A DNA stretch of 38,480 bases from Sediminibacterium sp. (GCA_030158665.1 JAOASM010000030.1:1-38480); one strand, 5' to 3'; shown: positions 18,373 to 28,822, counted from the stretch's first letter. Notes: generated by a model from the letters alone, not told the origin. Translations and numbers: made by a program.

Positions 18373-19524
18373 GTATTTCTTTAATCGATAAGATTGGATA
18401 AATGTTACCAAACCTAGTATAGAGATGGTTAAAAATGCCCATCTTAAACCAAGTGCCCCAGATAAAAATCCAACAATCGGTGGGCCAATTAAAAATCCAA
18501 AGAAGCCAATTGAGGAAACAGAAGCCAATGCAATACTCGCTTGACCTGGCTCTGCTGATTTTCCTACACTACCATAAATAGTTGGTATCACAGAAGAGAC
18601 CCCAAATCCAACCAACATAAATCCAATTGTACTGGTGTAGATAGACGGATATAGGATGGCAATAATTAAACCTAGTGTAACCAATAAGCCACTTAACATC
18701 AATTGTTTTCTTGGCCCCCAATAATTAATGAGTGCATCTGCAAACATTCTACCTGTAGTCATACAGGCCATAAAACTGATATACCCAATGGTTCTCTGAG
18801 TTTCAGGCACTTTGACAACTGTCTGATAAAACACCCCGCTCCAATCAAACATCATCCCTTCGCAAATCATGTTACTTAATGCAATCAATCCAAATTGAAA
18901 CATCAATGGTGTTGGTTTGGTCCACATTTTTTTTAGCGACTGTTTATTCGATTCACTATGTAATAAATGTTGATGTGTTGTGATTAAAAAAAGATACCCT
19001 AATGAAAGGATCACAAAAAATTGCATGAGTGGCGTTAAGGATTGAGCAATAAAATAACTCCCTACCAATCCGCCTACAAATCCTGCTAAACTCCAGAATC
19101 CATGAAAACTTGAAATAATACTTTTCTCAAATAATTTAGCCAACTCAACCGCTTGCGTATTTACAGACACATTGAATAAATTACCAATCATTCCAAAAAT
19201 GAAAAGTGCTATTCCTAAATGTAAGATGGTCGTATTGGCAGCCCACCCTATATTAACCAAGGCTAGAGGATATAAAATAGAAGCAATTTTAAGCATTTTG
19301 TTACTTCCATGTCTCGCTGTTAGACTTCCTGAAATTGGGATGCCTAAAAATGAACCTAATGGCAGAAATAACAACATACCCCCAAACTGCGCATCGGTTA
19401 ATCCTAGCGCCAATTTAATGTCGGGGATTCTACTGGCCCAACTAGCGAAACAGATACCTGTAAAGAAAAAATAACCCGATAAAATTACGCGTCTAGACTG
19501 TTTGGATATACTTGTTTCGCTCAT
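18367..19524 (-). CDS. MFS transporter, YbjJ/FucP-like
   Basis: This 385-residue inner-membrane protein has about 11-12 hydrophobic segments spread over its whole length. The first segment, SGYFFFTGICFASWASRIPDIK, resembles the N terminus of YbjJ-type major facilitator proteins; between TM2 and TM3 is the loop GSLTARHGSNKML, close to the MFS motif A position. The substrate is unknown; sugar or drug efflux are both possible. It is divergent from aspS (67-base gap) and its stop codon overlaps that of the small membrane protein gene. Confidence 0.87.
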   Translation of the reverse strand: MSETSISKQSRRVILSGYFFFTGICFASWASRIPDIKLALGLTDAQFGGMLLFLPLGSFLGIPISGSLTARHGSNKMLKIASILYPLALVNIGWAANTTILHLGIALFIFGMIGNLFNVSVNTQAVELAKLFEKSIISSFHGFWSLAGFVGGLVGSYFIAQSLTPLMQFFVILSLGYLFLITTHQHLLHSESNKQSLKKMWTKPTPLMFQFGLIALSNMICEGMMFDWSGVFYQTVVKVPETQRTIGYISFMACMTTGRMFADALINYWGPRKQLMLSGLLVTLGLIIAILYPSIYTSTIGFMLVGFGVSSVIPTIYGSVGKSAEPGQASIALASVSSIGFFGFLIGPPIVGFLSGALGLRWAFLTISILGLVTFIQSYRLKKYL

Positions 19525-19557
19525 GGCCCAAAGATCGGTATTTTATAGGATTTGGGC

Positions 19558-19565
19558 TATATTTG
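19558..19565 (+). promoter_or_regulatory. Candidate -7 box for aspS
   Basis: TATATTTG matches TAnnTTTG and ends 26 bases before the aspS ATG. No correctly spaced TTG was found. Confidence 0.4.
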
Positions 19566-19591
19566 CAGACCATTCATTTTAATAGCAATCT

Positions 19592-21418
19592 ATGTATCGT
19601 ACACACCATTGTGGTCAATTAAATATCCAATTTGTCAATCAAGAAGTTACCCTTGCTGGCTGGGTACAAACCATTCGTAAATTCGGCGCCATCACATTTG
19701 TAGATCTTAGAGATCGTTATGGGATCACGCAGTTATTAATGGGCGAAGGATTACAGGCGCAACTAGATGCTCAACCTTTGGGTCGTGAGTTTGTCATTCA
19801 AGCAAAAGGAATCGTAATTGAACGTTCAAGCAAAAATGCCAACATCCCAACTGGTGAAATTGAAATCAATGTGACTGAGTTTAAAATACTCAATGCGTCA
19901 ATTGTACCTCCATTCACCATTCAGGATGACACAGATGGTGGAGATGATATTAGAATGAAATACCGTTTCTTGGATTTGAGAAGAAACGCTGTTAAAAAGA
20001 ATATTGAATTAAGATATAGTGTAAATCGTGCTACCCGCAACTACTTACATGAAAAAGGATTCATGGATATTGAAACCCCGTTTTTAATTAAGTCCACTCC
20101 AGAGGGTGCGCGTGATTTTGTGGTGCCTAGCAGGATGAATCCAGGAGAATTTTATGCCCTACCCCAGTCCCCTCAAACTTTCAAGCAATTGTTGATGGTG
20201 AGTGGATACGATCGTTACTATCAAATTGTAAAATGTTTTAGAGACGAGGATTTAAGAGCAGATCGTCAACCAGAGTTTACACAGATTGACTGTGAGATGA
20301 GCTTTGTAGAGCAAGAAGATATTTTAAACATGTTCGAAGGATTGATTAAGAGTATTTTTAAAGATGTAAAAAACATCGATTATACAGAAACTGTTCAAAG
20401 AATGACTTGGGAAGATGCCATGTGGCATTATGGTAATGACAAACCAGATATTCGATTTGGCATGGAATTGTGCAACTTGAAAAAACCAGCACATGTATTC
20501 TCTGATAAAGCGGATCAAGCTGCTTTGATCAACGGCGTTGATTTCAAAGTATTTGACGAAGCAGAAACAGTCATCGCAATTGCTGCACCAGGATGTAGCG
20601 AATTCACTCGTAAACAAACAGATGAATTAACAGAGTGGGTAAAGCGTCCTCAGATTGGCATGAAAGGCATGGTATTCATCAAGTGTAACGCAGATGGTAG
20701 TTTCAAAAGTAGTGTAGATAAATTCTACTCTGAAGATAAGTTAAAAGCCATTGCTGCTGCAACCAATGCAAAAGCAGGTGATTTGATATTGATCCTTGCT
20801 GGAGCTGAAGAAAGAACACGTAAAGCCATTAGTGAATTAAGATTAGAATTAGGAAAGCAATTAGGCTTTAGAAAAGAAGATGAATTTAAATTATTATGGG
20901 TAATGGACTTCCCATTATTTGAATATGATGAAGAAGGTAATCGTTGGGTAGCAAGACACCATCCATTTACTTCTCCAAAACCTGATCATATTGATATCAT
21001 GATCAACAATGAACCAGAAATTAAAGACGCGGCAAAATATTTAGAACATCCTTATGCCAATATCAAAGCCAATGCTTATGATATGGTATTAAATGGAAAT
21101 GAAATAGGTGGTGGTTCCATTCGTATCTTCCAAAGAAACCTTCAAGAAAAAATGTTTGCTGCATTAGGTATGTCTCCAGAAGAAGCACAACATAAATTTG
21201 GGTTCTTATTAGGTGCTTTTGAATATGGTGCACCTCCACATGGTGGTATCGCATTTGGTTTTGATCGCTTATGTGCTTTATTAGGTGGTAGCGAGAGCAT
21301 TAGAGACTTTATCGCCTTCCCTAAGAACAATAGTGGCCGTGATGTGATGTTGGATGCCCCAAGCAGTATTGATGATAAACAATTTGACGAATTGCATATC
21401 AAACTAAATTTAAAGTAG
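19592..21418 (+). CDS. aspS: Aspartyl-tRNA synthetase (bacterial type)
   Basis: The enzyme charges tRNA with aspartate. At 608 residues, with a GAD insertion domain (about 285-420), it is the bacterial-type class II AspRS. An N-terminal OB-fold binds the anticodon ([24 protein letters not shown]). LPQSPQ is the substrate-loop motif, class II motif 2 is [16 protein letters not shown] (from about 215) and motif 3 is [10 protein letters not shown] (near 550). Whether it is discriminating or also charges tRNA-Asn cannot be decided here. A small membrane protein and rarA follow at 4 and 22 bases and probably share its transcript. Confidence 0.98.
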   Translation: MYRTHHCGQLNIQFVNQEVTLAGWVQTIRKFGAITFVDLRDRYGITQLLMGEGLQAQLDAQPLGREFVIQAKGIVIERSSKNANIPTGEIEINVTEFKILNASIVPPFTIQDDTDGGDDIRMKYRFLDLRRNAVKKNIELRYSVNRATRNYLHEKGFMDIETPFLIKSTPEGARDFVVPSRMNPGEFYALPQSPQTFKQLLMVSGYDRYYQIVKCFRDEDLRADRQPEFTQIDCEMSFVEQEDILNMFEGLIKSIFKDVKNIDYTETVQRMTWEDAMWHYGNDKPDIRFGMELCNLKKPAHVFSDKADQAALINGVDFKVFDEAETVIAIAAPGCSEFTRKQTDELTEWVKRPQIGMKGMVFIKCNADGSFKSSVDKFYSEDKLKAIAAATNAKAGDLILILAGAEERTRKAISELRLELGKQLGFRKEDEFKLLWVMDFPLFEYDEEGNRWVARHHPFTSPKPDHIDIMINNEPEIKDAAKYLEHPYANIKANAYDMVLNGNEIGGGSIRIFQRNLQEKMFAALGMSPEEAQHKFGFLLGAFEYGAPPHGGIAFGFDRLCALLGGSESIRDFIAFPKNNSGRDVMLDAPSSIDDKQFDELHIKLNLK

Positions 21419-21422
21419 CCCT

Positions 21423-21926
21423 ATGCAACAACCTTCGAAATTTTATATTGTACTGTCTTATATCCTAATTCCAATCGCCTTATTGTTTGGTTTCCTAGAT
21501 AGTATTTTAATTTTATCTGCTTTAGCTAACCCAAGTGCTTTGATTCTGGTGTTTGCAATGGCTTGTATTGTGATCTATAGCTTTGCTAGTTTTAAATTTC
21601 TTAAACTAGGGATAGAAAGAGAACAACCTCAAACTAATAAATTAAAAGATTGGATTAAGGTCAATGCCTATGTGAGCTTATTGATGTTTAGTTTGATCTT
21701 TTTGAATGCTGTAAGTATTTTGGTTTCAAATGATGCTACTTTAATTGGTTTTGTAGATGAATTTTTACAACAGCAATCTGGCTTACCACCAGAATTCAAT
21801 AGTCAATTTGTTTTAAAGATGATGCGTACTGCCTCTTACTTCTTATTTGTCATTGGCGCAGTTGGCATCTTACACATCCGCATGACTTTGAAATTAGTTA
21901 AAGAATACGACTACCTTTTCGAATAG
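21423..21926 (+). CDS. Four-helix membrane protein, function unknown
   Basis: The 167-residue protein starts 4 bases after aspS, so it is very likely co-transcribed. Four hydrophobic segments are visible (about 8-32, 38-60, 80-103 and 135-155), with a basic cytoplasmic-type loop between the second and third (LGIEREQPQTNKLKDW) and a polar loop between the third and fourth. No signature I recognise. The spacing and clean reading frame argue that it is real. Confidence 0.75.
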   Translation: MQQPSKFYIVLSYILIPIALLFGFLDSILILSALANPSALILVFAMACIVIYSFASFKFLKLGIEREQPQTNKLKDWIKVNAYVSLLMFSLIFLNAVSILVSNDATLIGFVDEFLQQQSGLPPEFNSQFVLKMMRTASYFLFVIGAVGILHIRMTLKLVKEYDYLFE

Positions 21927-21948
21927 CAAATGGTGTAACTTTATACCA

Positions 21949-23229
21949 ATGAATCAGAACATCCCTTTAGCTGAAAGATTGCGTCCGCATACATTGGCAG
22001 ACTTAATTGGACAAGAACACTTGTCGGGGGAAAATAGTGTCTTGCAGAAAGCGATACAAAAAGGAAAAGTACCTTCCATGATCTTATGGGGCCCTCCAGG
22101 GGTTGGCAAAACTACGCTAGCCAATATTATCGCTACCACTTTCAATAGCGCCTACTTTCAATTGAGTGCTATTAGTAGCGGTGTTAAGGAGTTAAGAGAA
22201 GTAATTGAAGAAGCAAAATCAAAAAATGGAGCCATCTTATTTATTGACGAGATCCACCGATTCAATAAAGGACAACAAGATGCCTTATTGGGCGCAGTAG
22301 AAAAGGGAATCATTACATTGATTGGCGCTACCACCGAAAATCCAAGTTTCGAAGTCAATAGTGCCTTACTAAGCAGATGTCAGGTATTTATTTTAAAAGC
22401 ATTAGACAAAGATGCCTTGACTCAACTTGTTGCACAAGCAGTCGAAAGAGACCCACTCTTCAAAGAACATACCATCGAGATTAAAGAAACAGAAGCCTTG
22501 TTTCAATTGTCTGGTGGTGATGGCAGAAAACTACTTAATTTATTAGAGCTATCAGTTGAAGCATTGATTGGGACAAATAACAATCAGTCTCAATTAGTAC
22601 TCACCAATGATTGGGTGATGCAAGTAGCACAGACGAATATTGCACTCTACGATAAAAATGGAGAGCAACACTATGACATTATTTCGGCCTTCATTAAAAG
22701 CATGCGAGGATCTGATCCTAATGGCGCTATTTATTGGTTGTCCAGAATGATTGCTGGTGGCGAAGACGTAAAGTTCATTGCAAGACGCATGTTGATTTTT
22801 GCGAGCGAAGACATTGGTAATGCAAATCCAAATGCATTATTATTGGCCAATAACTGTTTTGATGCAGTTAATAAAATCGGCTACCCTGAAAGTCGAATCA
22901 TCCTATCACAATGCGCCATTTATTTAGCAAGTTCTGCTAAAAGTAATGCTGCATACGAAGCAATTAACAGTGGATTGGCATTGGTCAATAAAACAGGTAA
23001 TCTTCCTGTCCCTTTGCATTTACGCAATGCCCCTACTAAATTGATGAAGGATTTAAATTATGGCAAAGCATACCAGTACTCACACTTAGGAGAAAATAAT
23101 TTTCTTGAACAAGAATACCTACCTGACGAAATAAAAGGCACTACCCTATTCCAGCCTCAGAAAAATGCAAGAGAAGAAGAACTTAAAAAATTCTTGCATG
23201 AACGTTGGCGTGGCAAGTATGGTTATTAG
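21949..23229 (+). CDS. rarA: Replication-associated recombination protein A (MgsA/RarA AAA+ ATPase)
   Basis: RarA is a clamp-loader-like AAA+ ATPase that acts at stalled replication forks with SSB. The 426-residue protein has Walker A GPPGVGKTT at about 47-55, Walker B LFIDEIHRFNK at about 97-107, and sensor 1 GATTENPSFEVN. The C-terminal half has the MgsA/RarA tetramerisation region, including ISAFIKSMRGSDPNGAIYWLSRMI. Full length with no anomalies. Its stop codon overlaps by 4 bases the stop of the opposing oxidoreductase gene. Confidence 0.95.
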   Translation: MNQNIPLAERLRPHTLADLIGQEHLSGENSVLQKAIQKGKVPSMILWGPPGVGKTTLANIIATTFNSAYFQLSAISSGVKELREVIEEAKSKNGAILFIDEIHRFNKGQQDALLGAVEKGIITLIGATTENPSFEVNSALLSRCQVFILKALDKDALTQLVAQAVERDPLFKEHTIEIKETEALFQLSGGDGRKLLNLLELSVEALIGTNNNQSQLVLTNDWVMQVAQTNIALYDKNGEQHYDIISAFIKSMRGSDPNGAIYWLSRMIAGGEDVKFIARRMLIFASEDIGNANPNALLLANNCFDAVNKIGYPESRIILSQCAIYLASSAKSNAAYEAINSGLALVNKTGNLPVPLHLRNAPTKLMKDLNYGKAYQYSHLGENNFLEQEYLPDEIKGTTLFQPQKNAREEELKKFLHERWRGKYGY

Positions 23230-24695
23230 GTCAACTTTTCTGGAACCGCACGTCCAATGATACCTGAAGCTGCACCTCTGTCCCCACCTTCGTGGTATTC
23301 TGCGTCTTCGTTCACATCCCATAGGTCAAATAATTCCTTGCCTGCAATGATATTTTTTGCAGCTAACATAGCAGTCATCATACTATGGTCTTGGTTATTG
23401 TATTTATGCATACCATTTCGGCCTACTAAATACAATCCCTTGTATTCCTTCAATGCTTCACGAATTAGATTTAAATGATCCTTATATTCATGATCATATA
23501 CTGGATATGCTTTTGGTTGTCTCACCACATAACCATCCACTACGGCAGAAGGCTTTGTTAATCCAATTTGATCGATTTCTTTTGTACCCAATGCAATTAA
23601 TTCCTCATTGCTACTGGTCCATAAGCCATCTCCTTCAAAACAGAAATACTCTAAGCCATAACATGCCATTTCTGGATCTGGCACCATAAATGGACTCCAA
23701 GATTTAAAGTTTTGAATACGACCCACTTTTACATTTGGCTCATGAATATAAATCCAGTTATCGCTAAAGGCGTCTTGATCTTTACAAATCAATACCACCG
23801 TTAAGAAATCTCTATATTTTAATTGGCTTGCTGCATGTAATACTGGTGCACTAAATGCAGGTGCTACGGCAGGAATCAGTTCACGCATTGGCGCAGAAGA
23901 CAATACATAATCAAAGCCTTCTAATACTGCTCCATTAGAAGTGTATACATTCCAGCTATCTCCAACTTTCTCAATCTTATTCACCCCTGTATTCATTTCA
24001 ATCTTTACACCCAATGCCTTGCTCTTAACCACACATTCCTCCCACATCATTCCTGGGCCACGCTTTGGATAACGGAAAGAATCAATTAATGTTTTAATCA
24101 CCTCTCCTTTACTCTTTTTACCAGAAGGTTTAAACAATGCATTCCAAACCGCACTACTCAAAGACAATCCTTTGATACGTTGTGCTGCCCAGTCTGCAGA
24201 AATTTCTTTACATGGAATACCCCATACTTTTTCGGTATAAGTTTTAAAGAAAATATTAAACAAGCGTTTCCCAAATTGATTGGTTACCCAGTCTTCAAAG
24301 TTTTGCGGGTCTTTGATAGGAAATACTTTTGCTTTTAAATAGCTCATCACACATAAGAAACTTTCAAAGATGCCTAATTTCAACAAGGCTTCAAAAGCAG
24401 CTAATGGATAAGAGAAAAACTTTTTATTATAAAAAATTCTTGAGCTTCTTGGACGCTCCAATAATTCATCAGATAAAATCTCGGTCCAGAAGTCTTCTAC
24501 TTCTTTAGATTTTGAAAAAAATCGGTGACCACCAATATCAAAATGATAGCCTTTATAAGATTCAGTTCGAGAAATACCACCCACATATTGTGGATCTTTC
24601 TCAAATACAGTTACATCTTGTGCGGCTTTGCCTAATAAATAAGCAGCAGTTAAACCTGCTGGACCGGCACCTATAATGGCTACTTTTTTACGCAT
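23226..24695 (-). CDS. FAD-dependent amine oxidase/UDP-galactopyranose mutase-like protein
   Basis: The ATG at 24695 places the dinucleotide-binding motif VAIIGAGPAGLTAAYLL directly at the N terminus (489 residues); an in-frame TTG at 24716 would add only seven residues. The GG doublet (YVGGISRT) and DIGGHRFF are typical of the protoporphyrinogen oxidase/phytoene desaturase/UDP-galactopyranose mutase superfamily. VGRNGMHKYNNQDHSM near the C terminus is the FAD-closing segment. Homologues are often near polysaccharide or lipid genes, but nothing here identifies the substrate, so UDP-sugar mutase, carotenoid or heme roles are all open. It is monocistronic and divergent from the acetyltransferase. 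Confidence 0.85.
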   Translation of the reverse strand: MRKKVAIIGAGPAGLTAAYLLGKAAQDVTVFEKDPQYVGGISRTESYKGYHFDIGGHRFFSKSKEVEDFWTEILSDELLERPRSSRIFYNKKFFSYPLAAFEALLKLGIFESFLCVMSYLKAKVFPIKDPQNFEDWVTNQFGKRLFNIFFKTYTEKVWGIPCKEISADWAAQRIKGLSLSSAVWNALFKPSGKKSKGEVIKTLIDSFRYPKRGPGMMWEECVVKSKALGVKIEMNTGVNKIEKVGDSWNVYTSNGAVLEGFDYVLSSAPMRELIPAVAPAFSAPVLHAASQLKYRDFLTVVLICKDQDAFSDNWIYIHEPNVKVGRIQNFKSWSPFMVPDPEMACYGLEYFCFEGDGLWTSSNEELIALGTKEIDQIGLTKPSAVVDGYVVRQPKAYPVYDHEYKDHLNLIREALKEYKGLYLVGRNGMHKYNNQDHSMMTAMLAAKNIIAGKELFDLWDVNEDAEYHEGGDRGAASGIIGRAVPEKLT

Positions 24696-24718
24696 GGAGG
24701 TAGTTAATTTGGGCAAAA

Positions 24719-24751
24719 TTGCAAAATAAAATTGGGATTACCCTATTTTTG
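24719..24751 (+). promoter_or_regulatory. Candidate promoter of acetyltransferase gene, leaderless geometry
   Basis: TTG (24719-24721) and TATTTTTG (24744-24751) are 22 bases apart, within the Bacteroidota range. The -7 box ends 5 bases before the ATG at 24757, so transcription would start at about the start codon. Confidence 0.45.
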
Positions 24752-24756
24752 TTGAC

Positions 24757-25218
24757 ATGTCAAACGATACCAACACCAAATGGGTAACCAAACCCTTTTC
24801 AGCCCTTACTGTAAACGAACTATACGCTATTTTAAGGCTTAGGTCTGAGGTCTTTGTAGTAGAGCAAAATTGTGTGTTTTTAGACATGGATAACAATGAT
24901 CAAATTGCTTACCATACCATGGGTTGGGTGGGCGAAGATTTAGTAGCAAGTACCCGTTTATTTGACAAAGACCAATCCTATAAAGGCTACCAAAGTATCG
25001 GGCGTGTGGTAGGTTCACCAAAATACAGGGGCCTAGGCATCGGAAAAGCGTTGATGCAGTATTCCATTGCTGAATGTGAACGACTCTTTGGAAAAGGCCC
25101 TATCAAAATTGGTGCACAATTGTACCTTAAGAAATTCTATGAAGAACAAGGTTTTGAAAAAGCAGGAGACCTATATTATGAAGATGCGATTGAGCATATT
25201 CCAATGATTAGAAAATAA
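24757..25218 (+). CDS. GNAT-family N-acetyltransferase, ElaA-like
   Basis: The 153-residue protein has the ElaA-type layout: N-terminal LTVNELYAILRLRSEVFVVEQNC, a central SIGRVVGSPKYRGLGIGKALM segment containing the acetyl-CoA pyrophosphate loop (R-G-L-G-I-G-K), and a C-terminal FYEEQGF motif. ElaA homologues are acetyl-CoA-dependent acyltransferases of unsettled substrate. It is monocistronic and convergent with uvrA (25-base gap). Confidence 0.9.
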   Translation: MSNDTNTKWVTKPFSALTVNELYAILRLRSEVFVVEQNCVFLDMDNNDQIAYHTMGWVGEDLVASTRLFDKDQSYKGYQSIGRVVGSPKYRGLGIGKALMQYSIAECERLFGKGPIKIGAQLYLKKFYEEQGFEKAGDLYYEDAIEHIPMIRK

Positions 25219-25243
25219 AAATCAACTATTTAACTAGTCAGTA

Positions 25244-28081
25244 CTATTTCATTTCTATTTCTAAATACTGCGCAGTATGTGTTTTTGATTTTTTAATCAT
25301 CTGCTCTGGGGTTCCTGTGAATTGAACTGTTCCACCTGCTGCTCCACCCTCTGGACCCATGTCAATAATATGGTCAGCCATTTTAATGACATCCATATTG
25401 TGTTCAATCACCAATACAGTGTTCCCTCTGTCCACCAATCGATTCAACACGCCAATCAATAATTGAATATCCTGAAAATGCAATCCAGTTGTTGGCTCAT
25501 CTAAAATATAAAAAGTCTTACCTGTATCTTTTTTACCTAACTCAGTAGCCAATTTAATTCTTTGTGCTTCTCCTCCACTTAATGTCACAGCAGATTGTCC
25601 TAAGGTGATATAGCCTAATCCAACTTCTTGTAACACTTTTACTTTTCTATAAATGAATGGAACTGCTTGAAAAAATTCACAAGCTTCTTCAACAGTCATA
25701 TTTAAGACATCGCTGATAGATTTCCCTTTGTACCTGATTTCTAAAGTTTCTCTATTGTATCTTTTACCTGCACATTTTTCACAATGCACATAGACATCTG
25801 GTAAGAAATTCATTTCAATCACACGCATGCCCCCTCCTTCACACACTTCACATCTTCCTCCCTTCACATTGAAAGAGAAACGTCCTGCTTGATAGCCTCT
25901 AATTTTTGCTTCCGGAACCGCAGCAAATAAGGTTCTGATATCCGTAAAGAATCCGCAATAAGTGGCAGGATTGCTTCTTGGTGTTCGACCAATGGGGGAT
26001 TGATCTATTTCGATGACTTTATCAATATGCTCTAATCCAGTAACCGATGCAAAAGGCATTGGCTTTGTTTTGCTGTTATAACAATGTTGTGATAAAATAG
26101 GATATAAAGTTTCATTAATTAAAGTAGACTTTCCTGATCCACTTACGCCCGTCACCAATGTTAAAGTACCCAGAGGAAAACTCGCATTCACTTTCTTTAA
26201 AGTGTTACCGGTAGCTCCTTTAATTTCAATGGCATGGCCATTCCCTTTTCTGCGTTCTGTTGGAACGGCAATTGATTTCTTACCCGCTAAATACAAAGCG
26301 GTATCAGATTTTAATTTCAAAAACGATTTTGGCGTGCCTGCCGCAACAACATGCCCCCCATGAATACCTGCCCTTGGACCAATATCTACTAAATAGTCTG
26401 ATGCCATCATGATGTCCTTATCATGTTCTACCACCAATACGGTGTTGCCAATATCTCTTAATTGTTTTAAAGCCACAATCAAACGTTGATTGTCACGCTG
26501 ATGCAATCCAATAGACGGCTCATCTAAAATATAGGTAATCCCTTGAAGTTGTGAACCAATTTGTGTCGCCAATCGAATACGCTGCGATTCTCCACCACTC
26601 AGTGATTTTGAAGGTCTACTTAAAGACAAATAAGATAAACCAACATTCATCAAAAATTCAATACGGTCATTGATTTCTTTTAAAATGCCTGTCGCGATTT
26701 GAGTGTCTTTTTTATCTAATTTCTTAGGTAATTCTAAAAACCATTTTTGCAAGTCATTCAAATGCATTTCATTTAAGGCAGCGATATTTAATTCGTTTAC
26801 CTTAAACCACAAGCTCTCTTTCTTTAGCCTTGCCCCTTTACAATCAGAACAAGTATTCAGTTGCATGTATTGTTCTACCCATCCTTTTAACACGTCTGTA
26901 CTTAGCGAAGAGGTGAACCATCTTTTTAACATCGGAACAATCCCTTCATAACTGCCTGTATAGGTGTCTGGTATATTTTCGTCATTTAAATCCAAGCCTA
27001 AAGTAGAACTGATATTTTTATCGCCAAACAAAAGTAAATCTAATTGCTCCTTAGTTAAACTTTCAATTGGCTTGTCTAAATTGATCTTATACTTTCTTGC
27101 AAATTGTTTTGCTTGTATAAACACACTTGCTTCTCTAGCTTCTCCTAATGGCGCTATTCCTCCAGCATTCACACTGATACTAGCATCTGGAATTAATAAA
27201 TCCATATCTATGGCATAGACATTACCTAATCCTTTACAGGTAGGACAAGCACCATAGGGCGAGTTGAATGAAAAACTATTGGGTGAAGGGGTCTCGTAAC
27301 TTAAACCAGTATCAATACACATCAACTGTTTTGAATACTGCACAATTTTCTCCTTCCCCTCTTCTAAAACAAATAATAAATCCTTACCCATCTTTAAACT
27401 CTGCTGCACACTATCTGCCAACCTTGTTTTCATGGCATCTGTTACCGGTATTCTGTCTATAACAATTTCGATGTCGTGAATCTTGTATCGATCCACCTGG
27501 AATTTAGGTCTTAATTCAATGATTTCTCCGTCAACCCTCGCCTTCACAAATCCTTTCTTTCTAATTTCTTCAAACAGTTCTCTATAATGCCCTTTCCTTC
27601 CTCTAACAACTGGTGCTAATAAATTAATTTTTTTATCCTTGAACTTCTTTTGGATATCCTGAATGATTTCAACTTCGGAAAACTGAACCATTGGCTTACC
27701 AGTTTCATAACTATATGCTTTACCAGCACGCGCATACAATAAACGCAGAAAATCATATAATTCGGTCACCGTTCCTACAGTTGACCTTGGATTTTTATTG
27801 GTTGTTTTTTGCTCAATGGCAATAACAGGAGATAACCCTGTAATCTGATCCACATCTGGTCGCTCCATATCGCCCATAAATTGTCTAGCATAAGCACTAA
27901 AACTCTCCATGTAACGACGTTGTCCCTCATTATAAATAGTATCAAATGCAAGTGAAGATTTACCACTACCACTCACTCCCGTAAAAACCACCAATTGATT
28001 TTTGGGAATGGATAGATCAAAATTCTTCAAATTATGCTCTCTAGCACCTATTACTTCTATGTTATCGTTGATTTTACTCAT
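25244..28081 (-). CDS. uvrA: Excinuclease ABC subunit A
   Basis: UvrA recognises bulky DNA lesions and loads UvrB in nucleotide excision repair. Starting at ATG 28081 it is 945 residues, the normal length; the frame extends 30 codons further up but that part is not family-like and runs almost to the start of the divergent gene. Walker A 1 is GVSGSGKSS (35-43), with signatures SGGESQRIRLATQIG and SGGEAQRIKLATELG. Zinc-binding cysteine pairs are visible in CPTCKG, CSDCKG, CEVCEG and CEKCAG. Both ABC modules are complete, and the second also has its Walker A (GVSGSGKST). Confidence 0.97.
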   Translation of the reverse strand: MSKINDNIEVIGAREHNLKNFDLSIPKNQLVVFTGVSGSGKSSLAFDTIYNEGQRRYMESFSAYARQFMGDMERPDVDQITGLSPVIAIEQKTTNKNPRSTVGTVTELYDFLRLLYARAGKAYSYETGKPMVQFSEVEIIQDIQKKFKDKKINLLAPVVRGRKGHYRELFEEIRKKGFVKARVDGEIIELRPKFQVDRYKIHDIEIVIDRIPVTDAMKTRLADSVQQSLKMGKDLLFVLEEGKEKIVQYSKQLMCIDTGLSYETPSPNSFSFNSPYGACPTCKGLGNVYAIDMDLLIPDASISVNAGGIAPLGEAREASVFIQAKQFARKYKINLDKPIESLTKEQLDLLLFGDKNISSTLGLDLNDENIPDTYTGSYEGIVPMLKRWFTSSLSTDVLKGWVEQYMQLNTCSDCKGARLKKESLWFKVNELNIAALNEMHLNDLQKWFLELPKKLDKKDTQIATGILKEINDRIEFLMNVGLSYLSLSRPSKSLSGGESQRIRLATQIGSQLQGITYILDEPSIGLHQRDNQRLIVALKQLRDIGNTVLVVEHDKDIMMASDYLVDIGPRAGIHGGHVVAAGTPKSFLKLKSDTALYLAGKKSIAVPTERRKGNGHAIEIKGATGNTLKKVNASFPLGTLTLVTGVSGSGKSTLINETLYPILSQHCYNSKTKPMPFASVTGLEHIDKVIEIDQSPIGRTPRSNPATYCGFFTDIRTLFAAVPEAKIRGYQAGRFSFNVKGGRCEVCEGGGMRVIEMNFLPDVYVHCEKCAGKRYNRETLEIRYKGKSISDVLNMTVEEACEFFQAVPFIYRKVKVLQEVGLGYITLGQSAVTLSGGEAQRIKLATELGKKDTGKTFYILDEPTTGLHFQDIQLLIGVLNRLVDRGNTVLVIEHNMDVIKMADHIIDMGPEGGAAGGTVQFTGTPEQMIKKSKTHTAQYLEIEMK

Positions 28082-28119
28082 GGGTGGCGTAAAGTTATAA
28101 CAACCATTCCTATATTTAG

Positions 28120-28151
28120 TTGACTTGACGCTGAAACATTTTGTAAATTTG
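28120..28151 (+). promoter_or_regulatory. Candidate promoter of PAP2-phosphodiesterase operon
   Basis: TTG (28120-28122) and TAAATTTG (28144-28151) are 21 bases apart, a good Bacteroidota promoter match. The box ends 23 bases before the PAP2 ATG at 28175. Confidence 0.5.
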
Positions 28152-28174
28152 TATCTCCAAAAGAAACCCAAGCT

Positions 28175-28822
28175 ATGTTTGAAAAAGCACCTAGTTTATT
28201 CCTTAAAGCAAGAAACCTGACCCTATTGGGTGGGATTTTGCTGATTGCAGCAAGTGCTTATTTTACCAGAAACACCCTGTTTCTTTTATTCAATACAGAT
28301 GGCGGACCTATATTTGACCACATCTTTAAATGGACTACCTGGGGAGCAGAAGGATGGGTATGGATTCCTTATTTTATAGTTGTTTTTGGCTGGTTTAAAA
28401 AAGATGCCAAATTTATTTTACTGAATTTTTTATTATCAACTGTCATAACACAAATACCAAAGAATTTTATTTGGGCAGCAGTAAGCAGACCCATTGCAAG
28501 TGGTATACCTGTAAATGAAATACATACCGTGCCAGGTGTTGTAATGCATTCATGGAATAGTTTTCCTTCGGGGCATACTGCAACAGCTTTCACCTTATTC
28601 TTATTAACAACTTATTTATTTCCAACAAAATGGACCATCACGATTGGCGCAATCTATGCGATCATTTGTGCCTATTCAAGAGTTTATCTTGGTCAACATT
28701 TTCCTATGGATTTAGGAGGTGGCATGATTGTGGCTGTGATTAGCCTACAATTGAGCAACTTCATTTGTCAAAAAATTTCAAATAAAAAATCAGATGAAAA
28801 ATCTACTCAAAAAGAGTTTTAG
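28175..28822 (+). CDS. PAP2-family membrane phosphatase
   Basis: This 215-residue integral membrane protein has the three PAP2 motifs in order: K96 with RP at 105-106 (KNFIWAAVSRP), PSGH at 131-134, and SR168-169 with His175 and Asp179 (SRVYLGQHFPMD). Hydrophobic segments flank each motif. The family dephosphorylates lipid phosphates such as undecaprenyl pyrophosphate or phosphatidic acid on the periplasmic face of the inner membrane; which substrate applies here is unknown. The end overlaps the next gene by 29 bases, indicating translational coupling with the phosphodiesterase. Confidence 0.92.
   Translation: MFEKAPSLFLKARNLTLLGGILLIAASAYFTRNTLFLLFNTDGGPIFDHIFKWTTWGAEGWVWIPYFIVVFGWFKKDAKFILLNFLLSTVITQIPKNFIWAAVSRPIASGIPVNEIHTVPGVVMHSWNSFPSGHTATAFTLFLLTTYLFPTKWTITIGAIYAIICAYSRVYLGQHFPMDLGGGMIVAVISLQLSNFICQKISNKKSDEKSTQKEF

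Noticed and set aside
28082..28171. 30-codon N-terminal extension of UvrA
   Set aside because: The extension does not resemble UvrA and would overlap the divergent promoter; ATG at 28081 gives the normal length.
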